32,892 bases of DNA, from positions 1-32,892 of the forward strand of contig JAICJD010000021.1 in the NCBI GenBank assembly GCA_025928645.1, written 5' to 3'. This document shows, in pieces, positions 1 to 16,362 of this stretch (position 1 is the stretch's first letter; each line of letters starts with the position of its first letter). This DNA comes from Gemmatimonadales bacterium. Lineage in GTDB: Bacteria; Gemmatimonadota; Gemmatimonadetes; Gemmatimonadales; GWC2-71-9. Below the pieces are notes generated by a model that ran no database searches, was not told where the DNA came from, and saw only the letters and a program-made list of their open reading frames with translations. A program made the translations under genes and the position numbers.

Positions 1-16
1 ATCGGGACAGAGCACA

Positions 17-1219
<1,203 letters not shown>

Positions 1220-1232
1220 GCGGGGGACAAGC

Positions 1233-1385
1233 GTGCCAAGAGACAAGATCACGTTGGAATGCACCGAGTGCAAAAGCCGCAACTTCTTCACGGATAAGAA
1301 CAAGCGGAAGCATCCGGAGCGCGTGGAACGGCGCAAGTACTGTCCGCGCTGCGACGCGCATCGCGCGCACAAAGAGTCGAAGTAG
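1233..1385 (+). CDS. rpmG: 50S ribosomal protein L33
   Basis: This 50-aa protein starts with GTG ([19 protein letters not shown]). It binds 23S rRNA near the E site. Two zinc-ribbon pairs are visible, CTEC near residues 10-13 and CPRC near 37-40, so this is the zinc-binding (C+) form. The central [16 protein letters not shown] segment is typical of the family. A GGGGGACA Shine-Dalgarno-like stretch sits just upstream. It lies between tuf and secE, a common bacterial order, and its stop is 2 nt from the secE start. No tRNA-Trp is found in this spacer, although many bacteria have one here. Confidence 0.93.
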   Translation: MPRDKITLECTECKSRNFFTDKNKRKHPERVERRKYCPRCDAHRAHKESK

Positions 1386-1387
1386 TC

Positions 1388-1630
1388 ATGGATCGCGTGC
1401 AGGTGGCGCAGCCCGCGGGCCGGCTGAGCGGCTGGGTCGGTCAGACCCGCCACTTCCTGGCGGCGGTGCGCGAAGAGCTCAGGAAGGTCACCTGGCCCAC
1501 CCGCGATGAGCTGATCAAGGCCACGCGGATGATCGTGATGCTCAGCATTCTGCTGGGGCTCATCATCGGGCTCATGGACTACGTCTTCCAGTTGATCTTC
1601 GTCGAGGGATTCGCGCGGCTGACGCGCTGA
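1388..1630 (+). CDS. secE: Preprotein translocase subunit SecE
   Basis: SecE clamps SecY in the inner-membrane SecYEG protein channel. This is the short, single-TM form (80 aa). The amphipathic EELRKVTWPTRDEL segment at about 29-42 is the family hallmark, and it is followed by one hydrophobic helix (about 47-69). The ATG follows the rpmG stop by 2 nt and the stop is 4 nt before nusG, so the gene is translated as part of the operon. E. coli has a longer, three-TM form. Confidence 0.95.
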   Translation: MDRVQVAQPAGRLSGWVGQTRHFLAAVREELRKVTWPTRDELIKATRMIVMLSILLGLIIGLMDYVFQLIFVEGFARLTR

Positions 1631-1634
1631 GCCT

Positions 1635-2177
1635 ATGGAATACCGCTGGTACGCCATCCAGACGACGGCCGGGCACGAGAACAAGGTGCGGAGCCTCCTG
1701 CAGAAGCGCATCGAGGACGATCCGCGGCCGCTGGAGCAGAAGCTGATCCGCCAGGCGCTCGTGCCCGTGCAGGACGTCATCGAGATCAAGAACGGGAAGA
1801 AGGTCACCGTCGAGCGGAAGCTGTATCCCGGCTACGTCCTGGTGGAAATGGGCATGAGCCAGGAAGCGCTGCACGTGGTGAACAGCATCCAGGGCGTGAT
1901 CAAGTTCGTCGGCACGGGCAAGCTGCCCCAGCCGCTCCGCCAGGACGAGGTGAACCGGCTGCTCGGCATCGCCGAGGCGGTCACCGAGGCCGAGCCGAAG
2001 GAAGAGATCCCGTTCATGGTCGGGCAGGTCGTGGAGATCACGGAAGGGCCCTTCTCCGACTTCAGCGGCACCGTCGAAGAGGTGCTGGCGGACAAGGGGA
2101 AGGTGAAGGTGTCGGTCAGCCTGTTCGGCCGGCCGACGGCGGTGGAGCTGGATTACCTGCAGCTCCGGGGGCATTAG
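1635..2177 (+). CDS. nusG: Transcription termination/antitermination protein NusG
   Basis: NusG binds RNA polymerase through its N-terminal NGN domain and binds ribosomal S10 or Rho through its C-terminal KOW domain. This 180-aa protein shows the NGN start [15 protein letters not shown], the [12 protein letters not shown] block, and the KOW motif near 130-150 ([21 protein letters not shown]). The length is typical and no extra domain is inserted. It begins 4 nt after secE. Unlike most of the operon joints, it is separated from rplK by 179 nt, which hold two inverted REP-like units. Confidence 0.96.
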   Translation: MEYRWYAIQTTAGHENKVRSLLQKRIEDDPRPLEQKLIRQALVPVQDVIEIKNGKKVTVERKLYPGYVLVEMGMSQEALHVVNSIQGVIKFVGTGKLPQPLRQDEVNRLLGIAEAVTEAEPKEEIPFMVGQVVEITEGPFSDFSGTVEEVLADKGKVKVSVSLFGRPTAVELDYLQLRGH

Positions 2178-2223
2178 AGGTTGCAGCAGCGGACCGACGT
2201 CGGATCCTCAGCGAGCGCCGTCG

Positions 2224-2325
2224 CAGATCCTTCGCTTCGCTCAGGATGACACACCCGCGACCGCGCGGGTCATCGCGGCAGGTGCGAGCGCAGCGGGCAT
2301 CCTGAGGGCGCAGCCCGAAGGACCT
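2224..2325. repeat. Inverted pair of REP-like palindromic units between nusG and rplK
   Basis: The reverse complement of 2224-2250 contains CATCCTGAGCGAAGCGAAGG. The forward unit at 2297-2325 begins GCATCCTGAGGGCGCAGC and ends CGAAGGACCT. The two are inverted relative to each other, so a transcript could fold into a long imperfect stem. A smaller perfect hairpin, ACCCGCG/CGCGGGT with a 4-nt loop, sits between them at 2253-2270. Related units occur at 25920-25949 and 25990-26019. This is dispersed-repeat DNA inside the nusG-rplK transcription unit. Confidence 0.75.
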
Positions 2326-2356
2326 CGCCGCCTCGAGAACCGAAACGAGGAGAGCA

Positions 2357-2782
2357 ATGGCAAAGAAGATCCAGGCATTGGTGAAGCTGCAGTGCCCGGC
2401 CGGCGCGGCCACGCCCGCGCCTCCGGTCGGCACGGCCCTGGGTCCGCACGGCGTGAACATCATGGAGTTCGTGAAGCAGTTCAACGCCCGGACGCAGAGT
2501 CAGAGCGGGATGGTGATCCCGGTGGTCGTGACGATCTTCGCCGATCGCACCTTCACTTTCATCACCAAGACCCCGCCGGCCCCGAACCTCCTGCTCAAGG
2601 AGGCGGGCGTCGAGAAGGGCAGCGGCCAGCCCAACCGCACCAAGATCGGCAAGGTCACCCGCGCGCAGGTCAAGAAGATCGCGGAGATCAAGATGGCCGA
2701 CCTCAACGCGACCGATCTGGACAGCGCCATGAAGATGATCGCCGGCACCGCGCGGTCCATGGGGCTGGAGGTGGTGGACTGA
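2357..2782 (+). CDS. rplK: 50S ribosomal protein L11
   Basis: L11 (141 aa, the usual length) binds the GTPase-associated region of 23S rRNA and helps EF-G and the stringent-response enzyme RelA act on the ribosome. It starts [16 protein letters not shown] and has the conserved proline-rich [18 protein letters not shown] block (about 21-40). The C-terminal rRNA-binding half ends [12 protein letters not shown]. An AGGAGAG Shine-Dalgarno precedes the ATG. The stop overlaps the rplA ATG by one base (TGATG), so translation is coupled. In many bacteria L1 represses this pair through the leader; no L1 site could be assigned here. Confidence 0.97.
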   Translation: MAKKIQALVKLQCPAGAATPAPPVGTALGPHGVNIMEFVKQFNARTQSQSGMVIPVVVTIFADRTFTFITKTPPAPNLLLKEAGVEKGSGQPNRTKIGKVTRAQVKKIAEIKMADLNATDLDSAMKMIAGTARSMGLEVVD

Positions 2783-3471
2783 TGGCCGCCCAGGGCAAGA
2801 AATTCCGCGCGGCCGCCACCAAGGTGGACCGCGCGCGGACGTACCAGATCCCCGAGGCCGTGGGGCTGGTCAAGGGCTCCGCGTTCGCCAAGTTCGACGA
2901 GACCGTGGACGTGGCCGTCCGGCTCGGCGTCGACCCGCGCCACGCCGATCAGGTGGTGCGCGGGACGGTGGTGCTGCCGCACGGAACCGGAAAGCCGGTT
3001 CGCGTGTTGGTCATCACCCAGGGTGAGCGCGTGCGCGAGGCGGAAGCCGCCGGCGCCGACTTCGTGGGCATCGAGTACATCCAGAAGCTCAAGGACGGCT
3101 GGCTCGAGTGCGACGTCATCGTCGCGACGCCGGACGTCATGGGCCAGCTCGGCCAGCTGGGCCGGGTGCTGGGTCCCCGCGGCCTGATGCCGAACCCCAA
3201 GGCGGGGACGGTGACGATGGACGTGGCCAAGGCCGTGCGGGAAATCAAGGCGGGCAAGATCGAGTTCCGCGTGGACAAGACCGGGAACTTGCACGCCCCG
3301 GTCGGCAAGGTCTCGTTTTCCCCGGCGCAGCTGGCGGACAACGTGAGCGCCTTCATGGACACCATCGTCCGGGTCAAGCCGTCCGCGGCCAAGGGCACCT
3401 ACATCCGCTCGGCCACCATCTCGAGCACCATGGGGCCGGGCGTGCGGCTCGATACGGCGGGGTACCGATGA
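2782..3471 (+). CDS. rplA: 50S ribosomal protein L1
   Basis: L1 forms the mobile stalk of the large subunit that helps eject E-site tRNA. It is often also a translational repressor of its own operon. This copy has 229 aa, the normal length. Visible signatures are the start [56 protein letters not shown] and the end [10 protein letters not shown]. The chosen ATG overlaps the rplK stop, and the TGA overlaps the rplJ ATG (ATGA). Both junctions suggest coupling. Confidence 0.97.
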   Translation: MAAQGKKFRAAATKVDRARTYQIPEAVGLVKGSAFAKFDETVDVAVRLGVDPRHADQVVRGTVVLPHGTGKPVRVLVITQGERVREAEAAGADFVGIEYIQKLKDGWLECDVIVATPDVMGQLGQLGRVLGPRGLMPNPKAGTVTMDVAKAVREIKAGKIEFRVDKTGNLHAPVGKVSFSPAQLADNVSAFMDTIVRVKPSAAKGTYIRSATISSTMGPGVRLDTAGYR

Positions 3472-3956
3472 ACAAGACCGAACGCCAGGAGACGGTGGAG
3501 AGCCTGAGCGCGCTGCTCAAGGACTCGCCCCACGTCTACGTGACCGATTTCAGCGGCATGAACGTGCTGCGGATGACCGAGTTCCGCCGCCGCCTCCGCG
3601 CCGCGGGCGTCCAGTACGTGGTGGTGAAGAACACGCTGGCCCAGCGGGCGCTCGCTGCCAACGGCATCACCGGGCTGGACGAGCATCTGGCCGGCCCGAC
3701 CGGGCTGGTGCTCACCAAGGATCCGCTCACCGCCGCCAAGGTGCTGGGCGACTTCGCCCGGGAGTTCGAGCGGCCGGCGGTGAAGGCCGGCCTGGTGGAC
3801 GGCAAGACCGTGCCGCCCGCCCACGTCAAGCGGCTGGGGGAGATCCCGTCGCGCGAGGTGCTGCTGGCCCAGCTCGCGGGGTCGTTCAACGGTCTGCTCT
3901 ATTCCTTCGTGGGCGTGCTCGAGGCCCTCCGCGAACAGCGCGGTACCGCTTCTTAA
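3468..3956 (+). CDS. rplJ: 50S ribosomal protein L10
   Basis: L10 (162 aa) anchors the L7/L12 dimers to the ribosomal stalk base. It starts [18 protein letters not shown]. The globular N-domain contains [20 protein letters not shown] and [11 protein letters not shown], and the C-terminal helix that binds L12 covers roughly 135-160. The start overlaps the rplA stop by 4 nt. This leaves no room for the long L10 leader that E. coli has between rplA and rplJ, so autoregulation by that route is not visible. rplL follows after 20 nt. Confidence 0.96.
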   Translation: MNKTERQETVESLSALLKDSPHVYVTDFSGMNVLRMTEFRRRLRAAGVQYVVVKNTLAQRALAANGITGLDEHLAGPTGLVLTKDPLTAAKVLGDFAREFERPAVKAGLVDGKTVPPAHVKRLGEIPSREVLLAQLAGSFNGLLYSFVGVLEALREQRGTAS

Positions 3957-3976
3957 CCGTACGGAGACAGTGACAC

Positions 3977-4360
3977 ATGGCAACCACGCTGAGCAACGAT
4001 GAGATCCTCGAGGCGATCGGCGGCAAGACCGTGCTCGAGCTCGCGGACCTGATCGAGGCGTTCAAGAGCAAGTTCAACGTCACCGTCGCGGCGGCCCCGG
4101 TGGGCGGCGGCGCGGCGGGCGGCGCGGCCACCCCGGCGGTCGAGGAGAAGACGGAGTTCTCCGTCGTCCTCAAGGCGGGCGGCGCGAAGAAGATCCAGGT
4201 CATCAAGGTGGTCCGCGAGATCACCAGCCTGGGTCTCAAGGAAGCCAAGGACGCGGTGGACAACGCCCCCAGCGTCCTGAAGGAAGGGATCTCGAAGGCG
4301 GAGGCCGAGGAGATCAAGAAGAAGCTGGAAGAGCAGGGCGCGGAAGTCGAACTGAAGTAG
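3977..4360 (+). CDS. rplL: 50S ribosomal protein L7/L12
   Basis: This 127-aa acidic stalk protein recruits the translational GTPases. Three parts are visible. The N-terminal dimerisation domain ends near residue 32. A flexible Ala/Gly hinge (about 35-52) is followed by the C-terminal factor-binding domain, with [44 protein letters not shown] Shine-Dalgarno lies upstream. After it comes a 223-nt gap with three hairpins before rpoB. That arrangement resembles the attenuated rplL-rpoB joint of other bacteria. Confidence 0.97.
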   Translation: MATTLSNDEILEAIGGKTVLELADLIEAFKSKFNVTVAAAPVGGGAAGGAATPAVEEKTEFSVVLKAGGAKKIQVIKVVREITSLGLKEAKDAVDNAPSVLKEGISKAEAEEIKKKLEEQGAEVELK

Positions 4361-4378
4361 CGCGAAGCGCTACCCTGA

Positions 4379-4409
4379 GCCGGCTCCGGGCCCGACGGGC
4401 CCGGCCGGC
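4379..4409 (+). terminator. Strong GC hairpin after rplL, possible attenuator before rpoB
   Basis: CCGGGCCC and GGGCCCGG pair across a GAC loop (4386-4404). An outer GCCGG/CCGGC stem (4379-4383 with 4405-4409) adds five pairs past a 2-nt bulge, and ACCCT at 4372-4376 can pair with AGGGGT just beyond. No U-tract follows, so full intrinsic termination is unlikely. Partial termination or RNA processing, as at the E. coli rplL-rpoB joint, is the better guess. Confidence 0.55.
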
Positions 4410-4463
4410 GAAGGGGTCTGGGCTTCACCCTACTTCAGTGAGACGGAATGAACGCTCGAAGCT

Positions 4464-4528
4464 CTCGGAATTTCGCGAATTCGCCGAGCCCCGTAGGTCA
4501 CCCCGTCGGGCACCCGCACTGCTGCGGG
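4464..4528 (+). promoter_or_regulatory. Two further hairpins in the rplL-rpoB spacer
   Basis: The first hairpin is at 4464-4488, with CTCGGAATT paired to AATT..CCGAG (a CG bulge and a TCGCG loop). The second is at 4513-4528, with CCCGCA/TGCGGG across CTGC, and is followed by a G-rich run. Together with the hairpin at 4379-4409 they fill most of the 223-nt spacer. No convincing -35/-10 pair was found. The role is inferred only from position: tuning rpoBC expression relative to the ribosomal proteins. Confidence 0.35.
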
Positions 4529-4583
4529 CGCGGGCGGGGGATCCGCGTTGGGGCCATTTGTGCTGCGCCGGAGTGAGCCACTG

Positions 4584-9050
<4,467 letters not shown>

Positions 9051-9059
9051 AGGGGACAC

Positions 9060-13619
<4,560 letters not shown>

Positions 13620-13638
13620 GCGTCGGCCGCGCAAGGTG

Positions 13639-13683
13639 ACGCGAAGCGCCCGGGAGCCTGGCTCCCGGGCGCTTCGCGTTTGT
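13639..13683 (+). terminator. Perfect 18-bp-stem terminator after rpoC
   Basis: ACGCGAAGCGCCCGGGAG (13639-13656) is exactly complementary to 13662-13679 across a CCTGG loop. Only a weak T stretch (GTTTGTG) follows. It lies 20 nt after the rpoC stop and before the convergent lipoprotein gene ending at 13731, so it may serve both strands. A close relative, with 22 nt identical, is at 19217-19252. Confidence 0.85.
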
Positions 13684-13730
13684 GATTGACCCTCGGCGAA
13701 TGCCTTCCATCTACGTCAAAACCACTGCCT

Positions 13731-14942
13731 TCAGCGCTCCCGGTAGAGAATCGTCAGGGATGGCGGGTTGTCGCCGTCGGTGCCATCGAACACCACTTCA
13801 CCTAGCCCGGTGGTCAGGGGACCAGTCGCCTTCAGGAGGAATTGGGTACGAGCGCGGTCCGCGGCCAGGTCGCCGAGCACGGCGGCGAGCACGTCGACCG
13901 TGCGCGGACCGGCGTCGAGGGTCTCCGTCACGGTGGCCAGCGGCGTCTTCAGGAAGTCGATCGTGAACGAGCCACTCAGGGCGATGGGCACGTCGTAAGT
14001 CACCCAGTCGGCCGCGACTGTCCGGCCGATATCGAAGAACTCCTGGTCCATCGATGCCTGGAACAGTGTGAGCGTGGCGCCCACGATGTTCTTGTCGCGG
14101 AGCAACGCGGGGAGCGCGAAGGAGCAGAGCCCATAGCTGATTGCACCCGAGGGTTGGTACACGTGCAGCGCCCCCAGACTCGCCCCCTGGCCCCCGATGG
14201 ACTGCCTGAGGCTGCCGCAGCCAGTGATCTCGGCACCGAGCGTCAGGCTCTTTGGCGCCGCGTCGCGAACGTCGGCCGCGACCACGATGAAGACGCTGAC
14301 GCTCTGGGCGGCCTTGTCGATGTCGAACCCGACCGGCCGTGATGCGCTGGTGGCACCGGCGGCGAGCGGCGACGGAAAGCGCTCCCAGCGGTAACAATCG
14401 CTCGTCTTTCCGCCGCTGCACCCGCCGAAGTCGTTGAAGAAGTTGGTCGGCGCGTTGTCCCATGCGGTCGTGGGCACGGCTCCGCCGCCCGGCAGGCCCA
14501 GCGCAGCGGCGGTGTATGGAAAGACCAGGAGCCCGTCGGTACCCGCCGGAGGCTTGGGGAACGTGGTCGGGGTCACGAGGTCCACCAGCTTGAGCCGGTT
14601 CTCGATGGCAAGGCCGAGGGTGCACCGCTTCTGCTTGCTGTTGTTGGGGGCCGCGGTGAAGGTACAGTCGGTGGCGTGCAAGGTGACGATGTCGTTGCCC
14701 ACGAGCGAAAACGCGGGGCCACCCGGCGTGACGCTCGAGGCGCTCGCGGCCTGCCTGGGCGATCCGACCGAGACTCGCCCCGTGGGGACGTCGATGGTGA
14801 GCTGGAAGGCGGCCGTCGCCAGGTCGGCCGGCATCGTCGGGACATCCGGCGCCGTAGATGGGGATTCGCTCGAGCACGCGGCGGCGGTCAGGAGAAGAAT
14901 GAGGGCGGCGTGCCCGCGAGCAGCGGATGTGGCGGTTCTCAT
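13731..14942 (-). CDS. Secreted lipoprotein with a DNRLRE-like C-terminal part
   Basis: The protein has 403 aa. The ATG at 14942 was chosen because CAGGAG sits about 9 nt upstream; an earlier start lacks this. An N-terminal signal (ALILLLTAAAC) ends in a lipobox-like cysteine, so a lipid anchor is expected. The C-terminal third has NIVGATLTLFQASMDQEFF and ends GDNPPSLTILY. This pattern resembles DNRLRE/carbohydrate-binding-like beta domains; that is a resemblance only. Several Cys pairs suggest disulfides outside the cytoplasm. It is the last gene of a three-gene minus-strand run, 64 nt after its neighbour. Function unknown. Confidence 0.75.
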   Translation of the reverse strand: MRTATSAARGHAALILLLTAAACSSESPSTAPDVPTMPADLATAAFQLTIDVPTGRVSVGSPRQAASASSVTPGGPAFSLVGNDIVTLHATDCTFTAAPNNSKQKRCTLGLAIENRLKLVDLVTPTTFPKPPAGTDGLLVFPYTAAALGLPGGGAVPTTAWDNAPTNFFNDFGGCSGGKTSDCYRWERFPSPLAAGATSASRPVGFDIDKAAQSVSVFIVVAADVRDAAPKSLTLGAEITGCGSLRQSIGGQGASLGALHVYQPSGAISYGLCSFALPALLRDKNIVGATLTLFQASMDQEFFDIGRTVAADWVTYDVPIALSGSFTIDFLKTPLATVTETLDAGPRTVDVLAAVLGDLAADRARTQFLLKATGPLTTGLGEVVFDGTDGDNPPSLTILYRER

Positions 14943-15006
14943 GGCTGGGCTCCTGAGGAAAGGAAGAGGCATGCAGGGTCATTCAGTCTGCGGTGCGGTG
15001 TCGATG

Positions 15007-15528
15007 TCACGGATGGGCGTCGCGCTGGAGCAGCACGTCAGTGGCAACGTGGCCGTGCTGGTCCTGGCGCAGGTAGCGGATCAGCGGCTCGCGCAGGCCG
15101 GGAAGGCACGGCTCATACGACGCCAGCAGCACGAGCGGGCCGACGGCATAGACGGCGGCCGGACGCGCCAGCGGTGGCAAGAGCTCAAGCCGCACCGACG
15201 CCGTGTCGGACCTATGCCTGATCGTGTCCGCTTCCGGTCCGGACTCCAGCGTCTCCACTCGGCGGATTACCTGTGCGGCGCCTGCCAAGGTCCTGGCCGG
15301 CCCGACCATGGCCGCCACCCGGTGGGAAGTCGACGGGTCGCGGTACGCCCAGAGCCCTTCCGCCGGTGCGCTCGTGGCCGGCCGCACCGAGTCGCGCTCG
15401 CAGCCCGCCGCGGTCGAGGCGCCCTGCGCCGCGAGAGGCTCACCCCGTGGCTCACGGCCGGGGCGCGGGTCGCACGCGCCGATCAGGAGGGCGAGAAGCA
15501 CGATTCGGGTCGGTATCAGGCGTCTCAC
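15007..15528 (-). CDS. Putative lipoprotein of unknown function
   Basis: The protein has 173 aa and a GTG start. The signal peptide RIVLLALLIGAC carries a good lipobox (LIGAC) at about residues 15-19, followed by a Pro/Arg/Ala-rich linker. The mature part has a hydrophobic stretch PAAVYAVGPLVLLASYEPC and one further Cys pair. No family was recognised. The ribosome site (CTGAGGCGAAGCT) contains the stop codon of the upstream gene, 9 nt away, so the two genes are translated together. It probably acts in the envelope with its two lipoprotein neighbours. Confidence 0.7.
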   Translation of the reverse strand: MRRLIPTRIVLLALLIGACDPRPGREPRGEPLAAQGASTAAGCERDSVRPATSAPAEGLWAYRDPSTSHRVAAMVGPARTLAGAAQVIRRVETLESGPEADTIRHRSDTASVRLELLPPLARPAAVYAVGPLVLLASYEPCLPGLREPLIRYLRQDQHGHVATDVLLQRDAHP

Positions 15529-15537
15529 AGCTTCGCC

Positions 15538-16146
15538 TCAGGGCAGGCGGTTTCCCGCGGCGCGAAGGAGCGCAATGCGTCCCCCGTTCTCATTCCCCCC
15601 GGAATCCGACGTGGCCTTGAAGTCGGTGAGCGAGACGGCGTAGTCGCCCTTGGTCAGGTAGAAGACCTGCTGGTGCTTGAAGATCTCGGGCCCGGCCCCG
15701 GCCACCGGCCGCCTCTCGCGCTCGGGGATGCCGAGCCCGTCGCTGCGAAAGACCATGAGGTTGAACGCCCCCCGCTCCGCGGGCCCGCCTGACACCTCCT
15801 GGCGACTCCGGTAGGTGATCTCGCACCGTCGCGCCACGCCCCAGTCCACTTCGGTCGACACGACATCGAACCCGGTCGACGTCCAGTTCGCGCGCTGCGA
15901 AGGCGCGACGGTGTGGAGCAGTTGCTCGGAGATCTCCTGCGCGGTGACGATCGAGCAGGGGTCGATCGGTGGCCGCGTGGCACCGGCATCGCCGTCCGGG
16001 TCGCCGGCGTCAGCCTGGGTACTGGCGGCGTGGTCGGCCTCCGCGCCCCGGGCACGCTCGCCGCAGCCGGCCAACCCAAGAGGAACGAGCAGCACCGCGA
16101 CACCGGCGGCGCGGACGGCGGCGCAAAGGGACCAGGAGTGTGACAT
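15538..16146 (-). CDS. Putative lipoprotein, DUF3558-like core
   Basis: With the ATG at 16146 it has 202 aa and a signal peptide AGVAVLLVPLGLAGC (lipobox LAGC). An Ala/Asp-rich linker follows, then PPIDPCSIVTAQEISEQLL. The DPC-[SA]-[LI]-[LV]-T-x-x-E motif is typical of DUF3558-like extracytoplasmic proteins. A later Cys in ARRCEITY could pair with it. An in-frame ATG at 16218 would place 24 charged residues before the signal, so it is less likely. This is the first gene of the lipoprotein run and is divergent from the membrane-bound regulator at 16363. Confidence 0.72.
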   Translation of the reverse strand: MSHSWSLCAAVRAAGVAVLLVPLGLAGCGERARGAEADHAASTQADAGDPDGDAGATRPPIDPCSIVTAQEISEQLLHTVAPSQRANWTSTGFDVVSTEVDWGVARRCEITYRSRQEVSGGPAERGAFNLMVFRSDGLGIPERERRPVAGAGPEIFKHQQVFYLTKGDYAVSLTDFKATSDSGGNENGGRIALLRAAGNRLP

Positions 16147-16266
16147 GTTCGGCTCGCGGTCGATACGGGATCGGGTGAGGGCGGCGTTTCGACGGGGCCG
16201 AAAGCGCTCTGGCTTCATGGACCCCGCAAAGCTGCGCAGGCCCCGTCGCCGCGCTGCGTCAACGGG

Positions 16267-16284
16267 CGTTACCGCCCCGTAACG
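16267..16284. promoter_or_regulatory. Inverted repeat in the divergent lipoprotein/regulator spacer
   Basis: CGTTAC and GTAACG are perfectly inverted with a 6-nt centre (CGCCCC). The dyad lies in the 216-nt region between the divergent start codons at 16146 and 16363. It is a plausible operator for the regulator itself or for another factor. Function is inferred from position and symmetry only. Confidence 0.4.
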
Positions 16285-16302
16285 GACCTGGCAGGCCGTG
16301 GG

Positions 16303-16331
16303 TTGCGCCCTCGGCCGGGTTCCGGTACCGT
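16303..16331 (+). promoter_or_regulatory. Possible promoter of the BTAD/TPR regulator gene
   Basis: TTGCGC (16303-16308) and TACCGT (16326-16331) are separated by 17 nt. This fits a weak, GC-rich sigma70-type promoter and would give a leader of about 25 nt to the GTG at 16363. The -10 is poor, so this is tentative. Confidence 0.25.
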
Positions 16332-16362
16332 AGGAGACACCGACACTTACGCCCTTCTACCC

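Noticed and set aside
1220-1387. tRNA-Trp between tuf and secE
   Set aside because: The gap is fully used by rpmG, and no cloverleaf or CCA end was seen.
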